64,000 nt of DNA from Luteibacter sp. 9135 (GCF_000745005.1 NZ_JQNB01000001.1:1583001-1647000), one strand, 5' to 3'. Counted from the stretch's first letter, positions 1 to 9,457 are shown. Made by a program: numbers and translations. Notes: generated from the sequence alone by a model not told the origin.

Positions 1-61
1 CCCCGCCCGGTGCCGCGGGAAGGGCGCTGACCGGCCCTGCGGGCCGACCGGCGAGAATGGA

Positions 62-251
62 GAGGCGTTCTCCGCGATGCCGCTGCGCACCAAACGACCT
101 TGATCCAAAGGATCAGGTGGGAGAGCTAGGCGGCATCAAGGCTTTCCGCACGAAGGCGGACATGCACAACAGCCACCAAAAGCCGACCCGGGGTCGTATG
201 TAGGAACAAGGCAAATGTAAAGTGCGCTGGCGAACACCGCAGGGAACGCCC
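62..251 (-). ncRNA. ssrS: 6S RNA
   Basis: 6S RNA binds sigma-70 RNA polymerase and represses promoters in stationary phase. On the minus strand, just after the zapA stop, the sequence follows the enterobacterial 6S layout. A 5' segment GGGCGTTCCCTGCGGTGTTC can close on a 3' segment containing GCATCGCGGAGAACGCC. Between them are TTGGTGG..TGTGCATG, an AAGCCTTGATG block, and CACCTGATCC followed by ATCAAGG, matching the conserved 3' half of the known RNA. The position directly downstream of zapA is the classical gammaproteobacterial one. Length is about 190 nt against 184 in E. coli. The ends are estimated from the closing stem and may be off by several bases. Confidence 0.85.
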
Positions 252-255
252 GTGG

Positions 256-564
256 CTATTTTACCGGCGCGTCGAGCAGACCATCAAGCTTTCTGCGCAG
301 TGCGGCCAGGCCGTCGGTCAGCACCTGTTCCTGCGAGCCGTGCTCCTTTCTGAGCGAAAGCAGCTCGTGGGCGATACTGACGGCCGCCAGCACGGCGATC
401 CGGTCGAAGCCGGGCGCCTTGGCATGGGCTTTCAGCTCGCGCATCTTGCCGTCGAGGAACTGTGCGGCGGCGATCAGGCCGGGGCGTTCTTCCGGGGCGC
501 ACGCGATGTGAAACTCGCGATCGAGCAGGCGGAGGGAGACCGGTTCGCTGGCGGTGGCGTTCAT
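256..564 (-). CDS. zapA: Cell division protein ZapA
   Basis: Small cytoplasmic FtsZ-ring stabiliser of 102 residues. The N-terminal half carries the typical ZapA globular part (VSLRLLDREFHIACAPEE, then a run like AAQFLDGKM). The C-terminal half is a coiled-coil helix rich in Leu, Glu and Lys, as in the family (about 100-110 residues). It follows the small ZapB-like gene on the same strand by 10 bases and is followed by 6S RNA, the standard zapA-ssrS arrangement. Family identity is secure; the role in tetramer-mediated FtsZ bundling is family knowledge. Confidence 0.93.
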   Translation of the reverse strand: MNATASEPVSLRLLDREFHIACAPEERPGLIAAAQFLDGKMRELKAHAKAPGFDRIAVLAAVSIAHELLSLRKEHGSQEQVLTDGLAALRRKLDGLLDAPVK

Positions 565-574
565 AAAGGTGGCC

Positions 575-799
575 TCAGCCGGTGTTTTCGAGCGCCTTGA
601 GGCGCTGGATCATCGCTTCCACGCGGCTGCGCGCCTGTTCGTTGCGCGCCATCAGCCCCGCACGTTCGTTCGCCAGCTGCTCCTGGCTGTGCCGCAGGCT
701 GCGGTTTTCCTCGGTGAGACGGCGAACGGTATCGACGAGCCGGTCGAGCGTGGCGCTCAGGGCTTCCAGTTCGGTCTTGAAGGCATCCGGGTTCGTCAT
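575..799 (-). CDS. TIGR02449-family coiled-coil protein (ZapB-like)
   Basis: A 74-residue protein that is almost entirely a predicted coiled coil, with heptad-spaced Leu residues (ELEALSATLDRLVDTVRRL onward). The start at MTNPDAF is preferred because the reading frame further upstream encodes non-family, Arg-rich sequence and overlaps the region in front of the divergent UPF0149 gene. This short protein usually sits directly upstream of zapA in Xanthomonadales and pseudomonads, as here. It resembles ZapB in size and coiled-coil nature, so a divisome role is plausible but inferred. Confidence 0.85.
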   Translation of the reverse strand: MTNPDAFKTELEALSATLDRLVDTVRRLTEENRSLRHSQEQLANERAGLMARNEQARSRVEAMIQRLKALENTG

Positions 800-915
800 G
801 CGCGGACTATAACAGGACGTTTTCGCCGTGTCGGCAATCCGTGAAGGCCTTCCACGGGAGCAGGCCGAAGATGGCTGCATTAGACTGCCCGCTCTCGCCC
901 CCAGGAGTAGCCGCC

Positions 916-1482
916 ATGTCGGCCAACCAGACCGTCGATCCGGAAAAGATCGCCGAGCTCATCGTCCGCTGCAAGCTGACCCTGTCGGTCAGTGAATTCC
1001 ATGGCTCCCTCGTGGGTTACATCTGCGCCGGCGGCCGCTTTCCCCGCCATGACGTGCTGGCGGCGATCGAGCTCGAGCCCGATCCGGCCCCGTCGGCCGA
1101 CGAACAGGCGATGCTCTCCCGGCTGCGTCACCAGACCGAGGAATGGCTGGCCGATCCGGACCTGACCTTCTCGCCCTGGTTGCCGGATGACGAGTCGCCT
1201 ACCGCGGAGCGGGCGGAGGGCCTGACCGACTGGGTGCAGGGCTTCCTGGGCGGGTTAGGCCTGGGTGGCTCGGTCGAGGCCAACAAGGGCATGAGTGACG
1301 ATGCGAAGGAGGTCCTGCAGGACATGGCCGGCATCGCCACGACGGACTTCGAGTTCGACGCCGACGAGGATGTCAACGACGAAAGCCTGACCGAACTGGA
1401 AGAGTTCGTCCGTGCCGGCGCCATGTTGCTGCACGCTGAACTCAGCCGAGCCCCCCGGACGGCGAACGACACCCTGCATTGA
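916..1482 (+). CDS. UPF0149 (YgfB/YecA-like) family protein
   Basis: A 188-residue acidic cytoplasmic protein of the UPF0149/YgfB family. Features seen are the N-terminal SEFHGSLVGYICAGG block, a central PWLPDD segment, WVQGFLGGLGLGG, and a very acidic end segment (EFDADEDVND). The start at 916 is chosen for an AGGAG ribosome-binding site 9 bases upstream; a longer in-frame start at 841 would run into the divergent gene's promoter. Its stop overlaps the TTG start of pepP, so the two are translationally coupled. The biochemical role is unsettled; some YgfB homologues act as regulators. Confidence 0.85.
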   Translation: MSANQTVDPEKIAELIVRCKLTLSVSEFHGSLVGYICAGGRFPRHDVLAAIELEPDPAPSADEQAMLSRLRHQTEEWLADPDLTFSPWLPDDESPTAERAEGLTDWVQGFLGGLGLGGSVEANKGMSDDAKEVLQDMAGIATTDFEFDADEDVNDESLTELEEFVRAGAMLLHAELSRAPRTANDTLH

Positions 1483-2771
1483 TCGCCGCGGCCGAGTACG
1501 CCCGGCGGCGCCGGGAGCTGATGCGCATGACCGGCGAGGACGCCGTGCTGATCCTCGCCGCCGCGCCCGAGCGCATGCGCAATGCCGACGCGCCCTGGCC
1601 CTACCGGCAGGATTCCGACTTCCATTACCTGACCGGTTTCGACGAACCGGATGCCGTGCTGGCCCTGCTGCCGGGCCGCGCGCACGGCGAAACCGTGCTG
1701 TTCTGCCGCGAGCGCGATGCCGAGCGCGAGCGCTGGGACGGCGAGCGCATGGGCACCGATCGCGCCGCGCGCGAACTGCGCCTGGACGATGCGTTCCCGA
1801 TCGACGATATCGACGACATCCTGCCCGGCATGATCGAGGGCCGGGCACGCGTGTACTGCCACTTCGGCCAGGAGCCGGATTTCGACGCCCGTCTGCTGGC
1901 ATGGATGCGTCGCCTGCGCACCGCGCGGGGCGGCGGCGTGGTGCCGAAGGACCTCGTGGCACTCAGCCACCTGTTGCACGACATGCGCCTGTTCAAGTCG
2001 CGCGACGAACTGGCCCTGATGCGCCGATCCGCCGAGGTGGCCGGCGCGGCGCATGTCGCCGCCATGGCCATGGCGCGCCCCGGCGTGGCCGAGTACGAGA
2101 TCGAAGGCGAGATCCTTCGCACCATCCGCGGACGGGGCGCCTTTCCCGCGTTCCCGCCGACCGTGGCTGGCGGCGCCAACGCCTGCGTGATGCACTACCA
2201 CGCGAACCGGGCCACGTTGCGCGACGGCGACCTGTTGTTGATCGACGCCGGCGCCGAGGTGGACTGCTACGCCTCCGACATCACCCGTACATACCCTGTC
2301 GGCGGGTGTTTCTCGCCGGCGCAGCGGGCGCTTTACGACATCGTGCATGAGGCGCAGCTGGCCGCCATCGACGCCGTGCGGCCCGGCCGTTCGTTCGCCG
2401 CATCGCACGACGCCGCGGTACGCGTGATCGCCCACGGCCTGTGCGCCCTCGATATCCTTCCCGGCGACCCGGCGCGTGCTATCGCCGAAGGCAGCTACAA
2501 GACTTACTTCCCCAGCAAGACGGGTCACTGGCTCGGCCTCGACGTACACGACGTCGGCGACTACCGCATCGACGGCGAGCCCCGCATCCTCGAGGAAGGC
2601 ATGGTCGTCACCGTCGAGCCCGGCATCTACATCCCGCCGGACGACAAACGGGTCGACGAACGCTGGCGCGGCATCGGCATCCGCATCGAGGACGATGTGG
2701 CGGTGACCCGCGGTGCGCCGGAAGTGATGACCGCGATGGTGCCGAAGTCACCGGCTGCGCTGGAGCGCTGA
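1479..2771 (+). CDS. pepP: Xaa-Pro aminopeptidase (PepP, M24B)
   Basis: Dinuclear-metal aminopeptidase that removes an N-terminal residue preceding proline. The protein has 430 residues (E. coli PepP has 441). It has an N-terminal creatinase-like domain (residues about 1-165), then the pita-bread fold. Metal and catalytic landmarks are visible: LLIDAGAEVDCYASDITRTY (both metal Asp), a His-containing GHWLGLDVHDVG, EEGMVVTVEPGIY and GIGIRIEDDV. Translation begins at TTG in an ATTGA overlap with the upstream stop. The neighbouring UPF0149 gene is a common partner of pepP in gammaproteobacteria; the usual ubiH downstream is absent here. Confidence 0.93.
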   Translation: MIAAAEYARRRRELMRMTGEDAVLILAAAPERMRNADAPWPYRQDSDFHYLTGFDEPDAVLALLPGRAHGETVLFCRERDAERERWDGERMGTDRAARELRLDDAFPIDDIDDILPGMIEGRARVYCHFGQEPDFDARLLAWMRRLRTARGGGVVPKDLVALSHLLHDMRLFKSRDELALMRRSAEVAGAAHVAAMAMARPGVAEYEIEGEILRTIRGRGAFPAFPPTVAGGANACVMHYHANRATLRDGDLLLIDAGAEVDCYASDITRTYPVGGCFSPAQRALYDIVHEAQLAAIDAVRPGRSFAASHDAAVRVIAHGLCALDILPGDPARAIAEGSYKTYFPSKTGHWLGLDVHDVGDYRIDGEPRILEEGMVVTVEPGIYIPPDDKRVDERWRGIGIRIEDDVAVTRGAPEVMTAMVPKSPAALER

Positions 2772-2790
2772 GTCCAGCGCAGCGTCGGGA

Positions 2791-2928
2791 TCAATGCCCC
2801 TCGTGCTTCGGTATCGGCTCGCGCTTCCGGCTCGCATCGTCGTCCGAGTGCACCTCGTACCACATCGCGTTGAGCACGGCGAAGCTGCAGGCCAGTCCGA
2901 GGCCGAGTATCCAAGCGAAATACCACAT
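2791..2928 (-). CDS. cydX: Cytochrome bd oxidase small subunit CydX
   Basis: A 45-residue single-span membrane protein, small enough to be missed by a length cut-off. It begins MWYFAWILGLGLACSF, the CydX signature, with one hydrophobic helix (residues 3-22) and a charged tail (DDDASRKREP). It starts 15 bases after the cydB stop, with GGAG upstream of ATG. CydX stabilises the haem d/b595 centre of cytochrome bd-I in characterised bacteria. It is the last gene of the cydP-cydA-cydB-cydX unit. Confidence 0.9.
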   Translation of the reverse strand: MWYFAWILGLGLACSFAVLNAMWYEVHSDDDASRKREPIPKHEGH

Positions 2929-2943
2929 GGTGTCGTTGCTCCT

Positions 2944-4074
2944 TCAGTACATGTTGTGCGACTTGCGCACGTGTTCGAGGGTGACGCGGCCGCGCATCAC
3001 GCGGTAGACCCAGCCCGTGTAGAGCAGGATCAGCGGGATGAACACCATCGTGACGCCGAGCATCAGCCACAGCGTGCCGCGGCTGGACGAGGCGTCCCAC
3101 ACGGTGAGGCTGGACACCGGGAAGGTGGCCGAGGGCATGAGGAACGGGAACAGCGCGAAACCGGCCGACAGGATGGTGCCGGCGACCGCGAGCGAGCTGG
3201 AAAAGAACCCGGCGAAGCCGCGCCGGCCGACGAAGGCCTGTACGCCCAGCGCGCCGATGAGCGCCAGTGCGGGTGCCGCCCAGAACGCGGGGTGCGTCGC
3301 GTAACCGGCAAACCACGTGCCCCCGATGACGACATGCTTGCCCAGCGGGTTTGACACCCCGTTGGCGGGGATGGGCCCCGATATGGCGAAACCTGGAATG
3401 CCATAGGCCAGCCAGACACCCGCCAGGGCGAACAGCACCACGTACGCGAGCGATGCGATGCGGGCCACTTTCGCGGCGCGCGCCGCGATTACATGGTCGG
3501 CCTTCATCGCCGCCCAGCACGCGCCATGGGCCAGCAGCATGCTCAGGCTGACCAGGCCGGACAGCAGGGCGAACGGGCGGAACAACTGGAAGAAGCTGCC
3601 GTCCCACGTCATCCGCAGGTCGCCGTCGTAGTGGAAGGGCAGGCCGAGGAACAGGTTGCCGAAGGCGACGCCGCAGACCAGCATCACGATGACGCCGGAG
3701 GCGATCAGGCAGCTGTCCCAGACCAGCTGCCAGCGCGCGTCGTCCACCTTCTCGCGGAAGTTGAAGCCCACGGGCCGGATGATGAAGGCCACCAGCAGCA
3801 CGAACATCGCGACGTACAGCCCGGAGAACGAGGCTGCGTACAGCAGCGGCCACGCGGCGAACACCGCGCCGCCGCCGAGGATGAACCACACCTGGTTGCC
3901 TTCCCACGTGGGCTCGATGGTTTCCAGCAGCACGCTGCGTTCGTGCGGGTCGCGGCCGAGTACGCGGAGTAGGGCGGCCACGCCGAAGTCGAAGCCGTCC
4001 ATGATGGCGAAGCCGATCAGCAGCACGCCGATCAGGGCCCACCAGATGACGCGAAGGGTGTCGTAATCGAACAT
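2944..4074 (-). CDS. cydB: Cytochrome bd ubiquinol oxidase subunit II
   Basis: Integral membrane subunit of the bd-type terminal oxidase, 376 residues (E. coli CydB 379). It opens [19 protein letters not shown] and contains the conserved AIMDGFDFG motif near the N-terminus and W-E-G-NQVW around residue 57. Eight to nine hydrophobic segments are evident. It lies 10 bases downstream of cydA and is followed by cydX. With CydA it reduces O2 using quinol without pumping protons, a high-affinity, stress-tolerant branch of respiration. Confidence 0.96.
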   Translation of the reverse strand: MFDYDTLRVIWWALIGVLLIGFAIMDGFDFGVAALLRVLGRDPHERSVLLETIEPTWEGNQVWFILGGGAVFAAWPLLYAASFSGLYVAMFVLLVAFIIRPVGFNFREKVDDARWQLVWDSCLIASGVIVMLVCGVAFGNLFLGLPFHYDGDLRMTWDGSFFQLFRPFALLSGLVSLSMLLAHGACWAAMKADHVIAARAAKVARIASLAYVVLFALAGVWLAYGIPGFAISGPIPANGVSNPLGKHVVIGGTWFAGYATHPAFWAAPALALIGALGVQAFVGRRGFAGFFSSSLAVAGTILSAGFALFPFLMPSATFPVSSLTVWDASSSRGTLWLMLGVTMVFIPLILLYTGWVYRVMRGRVTLEHVRKSHNMY

Positions 4075-4084
4075 GGTGTGGACC

Positions 4085-5656
4085 TCAGGCCGTTTGCGCG
4101 GTGGCGGGGAGGGCGTCGGCGCGATGCGGCCACATGCCCAGGCCGTCCGGGCCTTTGCGTGCGAACTTCAGCATCAGGTAACCGTCGACGATGGCCAGTG
4201 CGGTGTAGAACAGGGCGAAGCCGCCGATCGAGATCCACACCTGGCCCGCGGTGAGCGACGAGGCACCCAGCGCGGTCGGCAGCACGCCCTCGATCGCCCA
4301 GGGCTGCCGGCCGTATTCCGCGACCACCCAACCAAGCTCCGCGGCCACCCAGGGCAGCGGCAGACTCCACAGCGCAGCGGTCAGGAACCGGCGTCCATCC
4401 AGGCGCCGCTTGCTGGCGCGCCAGAACGCGTAGGCGAACAGCCCGATGAAGTAGAGGCCGCAGGCCACCATGATGCGAAACGACCAGAACAGTACCGGCA
4501 CGTTCGGAATGGTGCTGTCGGCGGCGCGCTGGATGTCAGCCGGAGTGGCCTTGCGCGGATCGTCCATGAAGCGTTTCAACAGCAGGGCGTAGCCCATGTC
4601 CTTGTCGTGCGCCGCCAGGATCGCCCGCGCCTGCGCATCGTCCTTGTTCTCGCGCAGCACCAGCATGGCGTCGTACGCCTTGATGCCCTCACCGATGCGG
4701 ACCTTGGCATCCTCCACGAGGTTGCGGATGCCGGGGATGGGCTCGTCGATGGAGCGGGTGCCGATCAGGCCCATCACCCAGGGCACCGTGACGGCGGCAT
4801 GGGTGGTGTGGTTCTTCACGTCGGGCAGGCCGAACAGCGTGAACGACGCGGGCGCCGGTTCGGTTTCCCACATGGCTTCGATGGCGGCCATCTTCATTTT
4901 CTGGTTTTCGGAGATCGTGTAGCCGGATTCATCGCCCAGCACCACCACCGACAGCGATGCGGCGAGGCCGAAGCTGGCCGCCACCGTGATCGAGCGTTTG
5001 GCGAACTCGATGTTGCGTCCGCGCAGCAGGTACCACGCGCTGATCGACAGGACGAACATCGCGCCCATGGTGTAGCCCGCGCTTACCGTGTGCACGAACT
5101 TGGCCTGGGCCACCGGGTTGAAGATCACCTCGGAGAACGAGGTCACCTCCATGCGCATGGTCTGCGCGTTGAAGGCGGCGCCCACAGGGTTCTGCATCCA
5201 GGCGTTGGCGATCAGGATCCACAGCGCGGAGAGGCTGGTCGCCAGGGCCAGGAACCAGGTCACCAGCATGTGCTTGACCGGCGAGATGCGATCCCACCCG
5301 AAGAAGAACAGCCCGACCAGCGTGCCCTCCAGGAAGAACGCCATCATGCCTTCGATCGCCAGCGGCGCGCCGAAGATGTCGCCGACGTAATGCGAGTAGT
5401 AGGCCCAGTTGGTGCCGAACTGGAACTCCATGGTGACGCCGGTGGCCACGCCCATGGCGAAATTGATACCGAACAGCACACCCCAGAACTGGGTCATGCG
5501 TTTCCATACCTCGCGGCGCGTCATTACGTACACGCTCTCCATGATCGCGAGCATGAAGGCGAGCCCGAGCGTGAGGGGCACGAAGAGGAAGTGATAAAGC
5601 GCTGTCAGCGCGAACTGGAAGCGCGACAGGCCGACGACATCGGGGTCGACGATCAT
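4085..5656 (-). CDS. cydA: Cytochrome bd ubiquinol oxidase subunit I
   Basis: Haem-carrying subunit I, 523 residues. At almost the same length as E. coli CydA (522), it should belong to the long Q-loop class. The true start is [15 protein letters not shown], giving the conserved haem b595 ligand as His22. A longer open frame extends upstream, but it overlaps cydP and is not family-like. GWDRISP, AFFLEGT and the quinol-binding loop region after residue 250 are recognisable. Its ATG overlaps the cydP stop (ATGA), so the two are translationally coupled. Confidence 0.96.
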   Translation of the reverse strand: MIVDPDVVGLSRFQFALTALYHFLFVPLTLGLAFMLAIMESVYVMTRREVWKRMTQFWGVLFGINFAMGVATGVTMEFQFGTNWAYYSHYVGDIFGAPLAIEGMMAFFLEGTLVGLFFFGWDRISPVKHMLVTWFLALATSLSALWILIANAWMQNPVGAAFNAQTMRMEVTSFSEVIFNPVAQAKFVHTVSAGYTMGAMFVLSISAWYLLRGRNIEFAKRSITVAASFGLAASLSVVVLGDESGYTISENQKMKMAAIEAMWETEPAPASFTLFGLPDVKNHTTHAAVTVPWVMGLIGTRSIDEPIPGIRNLVEDAKVRIGEGIKAYDAMLVLRENKDDAQARAILAAHDKDMGYALLLKRFMDDPRKATPADIQRAADSTIPNVPVLFWSFRIMVACGLYFIGLFAYAFWRASKRRLDGRRFLTAALWSLPLPWVAAELGWVVAEYGRQPWAIEGVLPTALGASSLTAGQVWISIGGFALFYTALAIVDGYLMLKFARKGPDGLGMWPHRADALPATAQTA

Positions 5657-5871
5657 GGGTGGGGTTCCTGGGTGGAGGCGGAGACGGGTGAGAAGGCACG
5701 GCCGACGCCGGCGGGCGACACGTCCGCACGGGGCAGCGGCCGGATGGCCACGTACCAGATGAGCATCAGCAGGGCCAGCTTGGCGACGATGATGACCGCG
5801 AGCTCGAGCACGAGGCGCTTCAGCGGCCGGTCGCGCCAGCGACGACGGAGGGGTGGGCGGTCGACAACCAC
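5653..5871 (-). CDS. cydP: Putative small oxidase subunit CydP
   Basis: A 72-residue protein with a basic N-terminus (RPPLRRRWRDRPLKRL), one hydrophobic helix (about residues 22-45, LELAVIIVAKLALLMLIWYV) and a polar tail. It matches the small protein annotated as cytochrome oxidase putative small subunit CydP that precedes cydA in Xanthomonadales. The stop overlaps the cydA start by 4 bases. The function is inferred from linkage; no catalytic motif is expected. Confidence 0.8.
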   Translation of the reverse strand: MVVDRPPLRRRWRDRPLKRLVLELAVIIVAKLALLMLIWYVAIRPLPRADVSPAGVGRAFSPVSASTQEPHP

Positions 5872-6004
5872 GGTTGCGACTCCTGGATTCTTGGATAACT
5901 GACGGCATCGTATGCCCGCATCGGCCGCCGCGATGGATGGCCGATTGTCGCAACGGACTGATCGCGTATGCTTCCTTCACGCCCCGCGGGAACCCCGATC
6001 CGGT

Positions 6005-7075
6005 ATGTCACAGACCCCCATGCGCTATGGCTCGGTGGACGTCGTCCGCGGGCTCACGGTGGCCGCCATGCTGCTGGTCAACGATCCCGGCGACTGGGGC
6101 CACGTCTGGTGGCCGCTGGAGCACGCCGCGTGGAACGGATTCACGCCGACCGACCTCGTCTTCCCCCTGTTCCTCTTCATTGTTGGCGTGTCGATCGCGC
6201 TGGCGATCGTGCCGCGGATCGAGGCTGGCGCGGCCAAGCCGCCGATCCGGCGTGCGGCGATACGCCGCGCGCTGCGCATCGTCGGCCTGGGCCTGTTGCT
6301 CAACGTCGTCGCCTGGCTCGCCATCCCGGAAGCACACCTGCGCCTGCCGGGCGTGCTGCAGCGTATCGGCCTGTGTTTCGCCCTGGCCGCGCTGCTGGCC
6401 ATTCACGTGCGCGGCTCCGCGCGCGACCTTGTCGGCGTGGCGTTGCTGGTGCTTTATGGGGCCGTGTTGCTTGCCGGCGGCATGGCGCCGTGGACGAACT
6501 GGGTGAGCCGTCTCGACAGCGCCGTGTTCGGGCCGTTCGTCTACGTCGTGGATGCCGTTACCGGCCGCGGGCACGATCCGGAAGGCCTGTTGGCCACCTT
6601 GCCGGCGCTGGTCACCACCCTGATCGGCGTACGCGCGGGTACCTGGCTGCGCCAGGGCGCGTGGCGTCACCTGCTTGGCGCGGCCGTGGTGTGCGCGCTG
6701 GCCGGCTGGGCCCTGCAAGGGGTGTGGCCGTGGAACAAGAACCTGTGGACGCCGAGCTACGTGCTGTGGGGCGCGGGCTGGTCGTTCGCGATCCTCGCGC
6801 TCATGCACGTCCTCGTCGACGTGCGCGGTTGGCGGGTGCCCGGCAGGGCGTTCGGCCTGAACGCCATCGCCGCCTATACCGGATCCGGCCTCATGGTGTA
6901 CCTGCTGATCGCACTGGGCGTCACCGCACCGCTGTACCGCGTGGCCTTCACGGGGTGGATGACGCCGCTGTTCGGCCCCTACGTGCCGTCGGCGGCATGG
7001 GGTGTCGTGTTCGTCGCACTGTGGTGGCTGATCGTCCGCGGCATGGACCGCCGCGGCATCTACCTGAAGGTGTGA
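6005..7075 (+). CDS. NagX-like membrane acyltransferase (DUF1624/DUF5009)
   Basis: A polytopic membrane protein of 356 residues related to heparan-alpha-glucosaminide N-acetyltransferase. It starts with the typical RYGSVDVVRGLTVAAMLLVND segment, where Asp-x-x-Arg-Gly opens the first helix. WNGFTPTDLVFPLFLFIVGVS and WPWNKNLWTPSYVLW further on are hallmarks of the family. About ten hydrophobic segments are visible. ATG at 6005 was chosen; ATG at 6020 is an alternative. Family members acetylate amino sugars across the membrane or sit in chitin/GlcNAc catabolism loci, but no GlcNAc genes flank this copy, so the substrate is unknown. It converges on pepQ with 3 bases between stops. Confidence 0.85.
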   Translation: MSQTPMRYGSVDVVRGLTVAAMLLVNDPGDWGHVWWPLEHAAWNGFTPTDLVFPLFLFIVGVSIALAIVPRIEAGAAKPPIRRAAIRRALRIVGLGLLLNVVAWLAIPEAHLRLPGVLQRIGLCFALAALLAIHVRGSARDLVGVALLVLYGAVLLAGGMAPWTNWVSRLDSAVFGPFVYVVDAVTGRGHDPEGLLATLPALVTTLIGVRAGTWLRQGAWRHLLGAAVVCALAGWALQGVWPWNKNLWTPSYVLWGAGWSFAILALMHVLVDVRGWRVPGRAFGLNAIAAYTGSGLMVYLLIALGVTAPLYRVAFTGWMTPLFGPYVPSAAWGVVFVALWWLIVRGMDRRGIYLKV

Positions 7076-7078
7076 CGC

Positions 7079-8398
7079 CTAAAGCAGGGCGAAGGCGTCC
7101 CGGGTCATGTTTTCCGGCTCGCCTTCGCGGCAGACCACGTCGTCCTCGATGCGGATGCCGCCGTACTGGCGGAACGCGTCCACCCGGGCCCAGTCGATGT
7201 CGCCGGCGAACGGCTTGTCCTTCAGCTCGGCCAGCAGCATGTCGATGAAGTAGATGCCCGGCTCGATGGTTACCACCATGCCCGCTTCCAGTTGGCGTGT
7301 CAGGCGCAGGTAGGGGTGGCCTTCCGGCTTGGCGATGGTGCCGCCGGTTTCCGCTGCCTGGAAGCCGCCCACGTCGTGCACCTGCAGGCCGATGCCATGG
7401 CCCAGCCCGTGCGGAAAGAACGCGGACGACACGCCGGACTCGACGGCGCTCTCGGGGCTCATGCGGATGAAACCATGATCGCGCAGCACACCGGCCAGCG
7501 CATGGTGCGCGTGCACGTGCAGGTCGGGGTAGCTCTGGCCGGGACGCACGCGGGCGACGAACGATTGCTGCGCGGCGTCCACGGCATCGATCAGCGCCTG
7601 GAATTCACCGGCATCGCGGCCGGCGTAGGTGCGCGTGATGTCGCTGGCGTAACCCGAGGCGCCGGCACCGGCGTCGATCAGGAACGAGCGGCTCTCGGCC
7701 GGCGCGTGGCGATCGAAGTTCGTGTAGTGCAGCACGGCGCCGTGCTCGTTGAGGCCGACGATGCTGGCATAAGGCAGCTCGGCGTCGAGCTGGTCCACCG
7801 CCGCCAGGTAGGCCTGGTGGATGCCGAGCTCGCTGGCGCCCTCACGGAAGGCATGCTCCGCGGCACGATGCCCGCGGGTGCCGCGGCGGCTCGCCTCGCG
7901 CATCAGTTCCAGCTCGTAGGGCGTCTTGTATGCGCGGTGGTAATGCAGGTGGTCGATGACCGCCGGCGGATTGTTGGCGCACACCTGGTCGAACCCGCAG
8001 TCGCGGTCGCCGATGATGGCGCTGCGGGCCGGCGAGGGAAGTTCCGCGATCGCATCGGCGGGCTTGCGCACCACCACGATGTCGAAATGGTCCACCCAGT
8101 AGCCCTGCGGCGCCTCGGGCACTACATGCCAGTAGTCGCGCGGCTGCAGGAACACCAGCCTGGGTTTCTCGCCCGGGGTGTACACCAGCCAGCTGCCCGG
8201 CGCGTCCAGCAACGGCAACCAGTGCTTGAAGTGCGGATTGACCACGAACGGGTAGTCCAGGTCGTCGAGGAACTTCGTGATCGGCCGGCCGGCCGGCACC
8301 ACCAGGTGCTCGAAGCCGCCGCGTGCCAGCGCGGTGTCGGTGCGCTCGCGCAAGGTGGCGAGGTGCTGGGGATACAGGGCGGCCAGCGCGTCGTTCAT
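7079..8398 (-). CDS. pepQ: Xaa-Pro dipeptidase (PepQ, M24)
   Basis: Manganese-type prolidase that splits Xaa-Pro dipeptides and can hydrolyse organophosphates in homologues. The protein has 439 residues (E. coli PepQ 443). The start MNDALAALYPQHL is preceded by GGAG at 7-base spacing. Motifs: SFLIDAGAGASGYASDITRTY (two metal Asp), FFPHGLGHGIGLQVHDVGG (metal His), GMVVTIEPGIYF, and RIEDDV (metal Glu). It is a second M24 peptidase in this window besides pepP but has the PepQ-type C-terminus. It is transcribed in the same direction as the zinc-ribbon gene upstream, 38 bases away. Confidence 0.93.
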   Translation of the reverse strand: MNDALAALYPQHLATLRERTDTALARGGFEHLVVPAGRPITKFLDDLDYPFVVNPHFKHWLPLLDAPGSWLVYTPGEKPRLVFLQPRDYWHVVPEAPQGYWVDHFDIVVVRKPADAIAELPSPARSAIIGDRDCGFDQVCANNPPAVIDHLHYHRAYKTPYELELMREASRRGTRGHRAAEHAFREGASELGIHQAYLAAVDQLDAELPYASIVGLNEHGAVLHYTNFDRHAPAESRSFLIDAGAGASGYASDITRTYAGRDAGEFQALIDAVDAAQQSFVARVRPGQSYPDLHVHAHHALAGVLRDHGFIRMSPESAVESGVSSAFFPHGLGHGIGLQVHDVGGFQAAETGGTIAKPEGHPYLRLTRQLEAGMVVTIEPGIYFIDMLLAELKDKPFAGDIDWARVDAFRQYGGIRIEDDVVCREGEPENMTRDAFALL

Positions 8399-8436
8399 CG
8401 TGATCTCCGGGGAAGGGAATGGGGGAATCGGTGCCG

Positions 8437-9051
8437 TCATGCGCGCGCGAAAACCACGGCGTAGTCGCTGGCCAGGTCACCCAGGCGGTGGCGAAGCAGC
8501 GTGGCGGCATGGTCGTCGCCGCCGCCAGCCAGCGCGTGCAGGTGGGCACCGTAGAGCGTGATGGCGAAGTGCCCCACCGCGAAATCGTGGGTGGGCGACC
8601 GCCACTGGGTCAGTGGGGTCCAGTTCGCGCAGGCGGGGCAGGCCACGTAAGCCGAATCGGGCGATTCGCACCAGATGGCCAGGGCTTCCTCGAGGGCTTC
8701 GCTGCCCTCGTCGCCGGGGGCCAGCGGCTGGTCGCATTCCGGGCAGCGGATGCGGAAGCTGCCGTCGTAGGGGCAGAAGATGCCGTTCTCGCGGCCGCCA
8801 TCCACCAGCATGGCGCCGCCGGTGTCGTCGTCGCGCCAGCGGTGCGCGCTGGCATGCAGGCCGATGGCGCGCACCCCGCTGCCGGAGAGGAAACTGCCCT
8901 CGAGCACGGGGAAATACGGGTCGGCCCCTTGGGTGGGCAGCGCGCCGATGCTGCCGTCGCCGACCAGGCGGCGATACAGCGCCATGGCGGCCGCCGCGGC
9001 GTCGTCGCGTTCGAGTTCGGTATCGACCAGGATGGTGGTGGCATCGCTCAT
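8437..9051 (-). CDS. Hypothetical protein with zinc-ribbon cysteines
   Basis: Function not recognised; 204 residues, cytoplasmic, no signal peptide. The central part holds two CxxC knuckles, C103-P-E-C106 and C138-P-A-C141, plus C93 and C128, which together could form a rubredoxin-like or ribbon zinc site. The N-terminal stretch (TILVDTELERDDAAAAAMALYRRL) and the C-terminal HFAITLYGAHLHAL segment look like folded alpha/beta parts. The start at MSDATTIL is preferred over an upstream frame that reads through low-complexity sequence. It precedes pepQ on the same strand. Confidence 0.75.
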   Translation of the reverse strand: MSDATTILVDTELERDDAAAAAMALYRRLVGDGSIGALPTQGADPYFPVLEGSFLSGSGVRAIGLHASAHRWRDDDTGGAMLVDGGRENGIFCPYDGSFRIRCPECDQPLAPGDEGSEALEEALAIWCESPDSAYVACPACANWTPLTQWRSPTHDFAVGHFAITLYGAHLHALAGGGDDHAATLLRHRLGDLASDYAVVFARA

Positions 9052-9109
9052 GAGCAGCGATGGTGACCCCCCACGCGGTGCGTCGTAAAGCATCGACAAA
9101 GGCTTCCGT

Positions 9110-9457
9110 TCAGTCCGCCGGAGGGCCGATCCATTCATCGATGGCGCGCACGTCGTCGTCACTGGCGGCCACGATGCGGTAACCGGACCAGAATTGGCCC
9201 GCCACCGCGGCCGGTTCGTGCCATTGCTCCTGGATGCCGATCTCCGCGCGGTATTCCGCCTGCCGGATGCCCGGCAGCATGAAGGTCACCTGGTGCACCG
9301 CCCCGCTGCGCGGCGCATGGGACCCCAACAGCATCAGCCCCGTAGCCGACAGGTTGACCAGTTGGCCGAGGACGCGGTCGGTCATCCCATCCACGATCGG
9401 CATGGGCGAGTTGGCATGCTTGCGCGGCGCTCGGCGTTGTTCGAAATCGCGGTTCAT
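9110..9457 (-). CDS. PilZ-domain protein
   Basis: A 115-residue single PilZ domain with both c-di-GMP-binding elements: an RxxxR motif at residues 8-12 (RRAPR) and an (N/D)xSxxG motif (NLSATG) about 22 residues later. It is therefore likely to bind cyclic di-GMP. Its ATG overlaps the stop of the DUF1631 gene by 4 bases (ATGA on the minus strand), so it is translated with that larger protein. The target process is unknown; motility, adhesion and exopolysaccharide are typical of PilZ adaptors. Confidence 0.88.
   Translation of the reverse strand: MNRDFEQRRAPRKHANSPMPIVDGMTDRVLGQLVNLSATGLMLLGSHAPRSGAVHQVTFMLPGIRQAEYRAEIGIQEQWHEPAAVAGQFWSGYRIVAASDDDVRAIDEWIGPPAD

Noticed and set aside
4073..5902. 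A 609-codon open frame antisense to cydA
   Set aside because: cydA is certain from haem ligands and family length; the opposite frame is compositionally biased and has no ribosome-binding site or motif.
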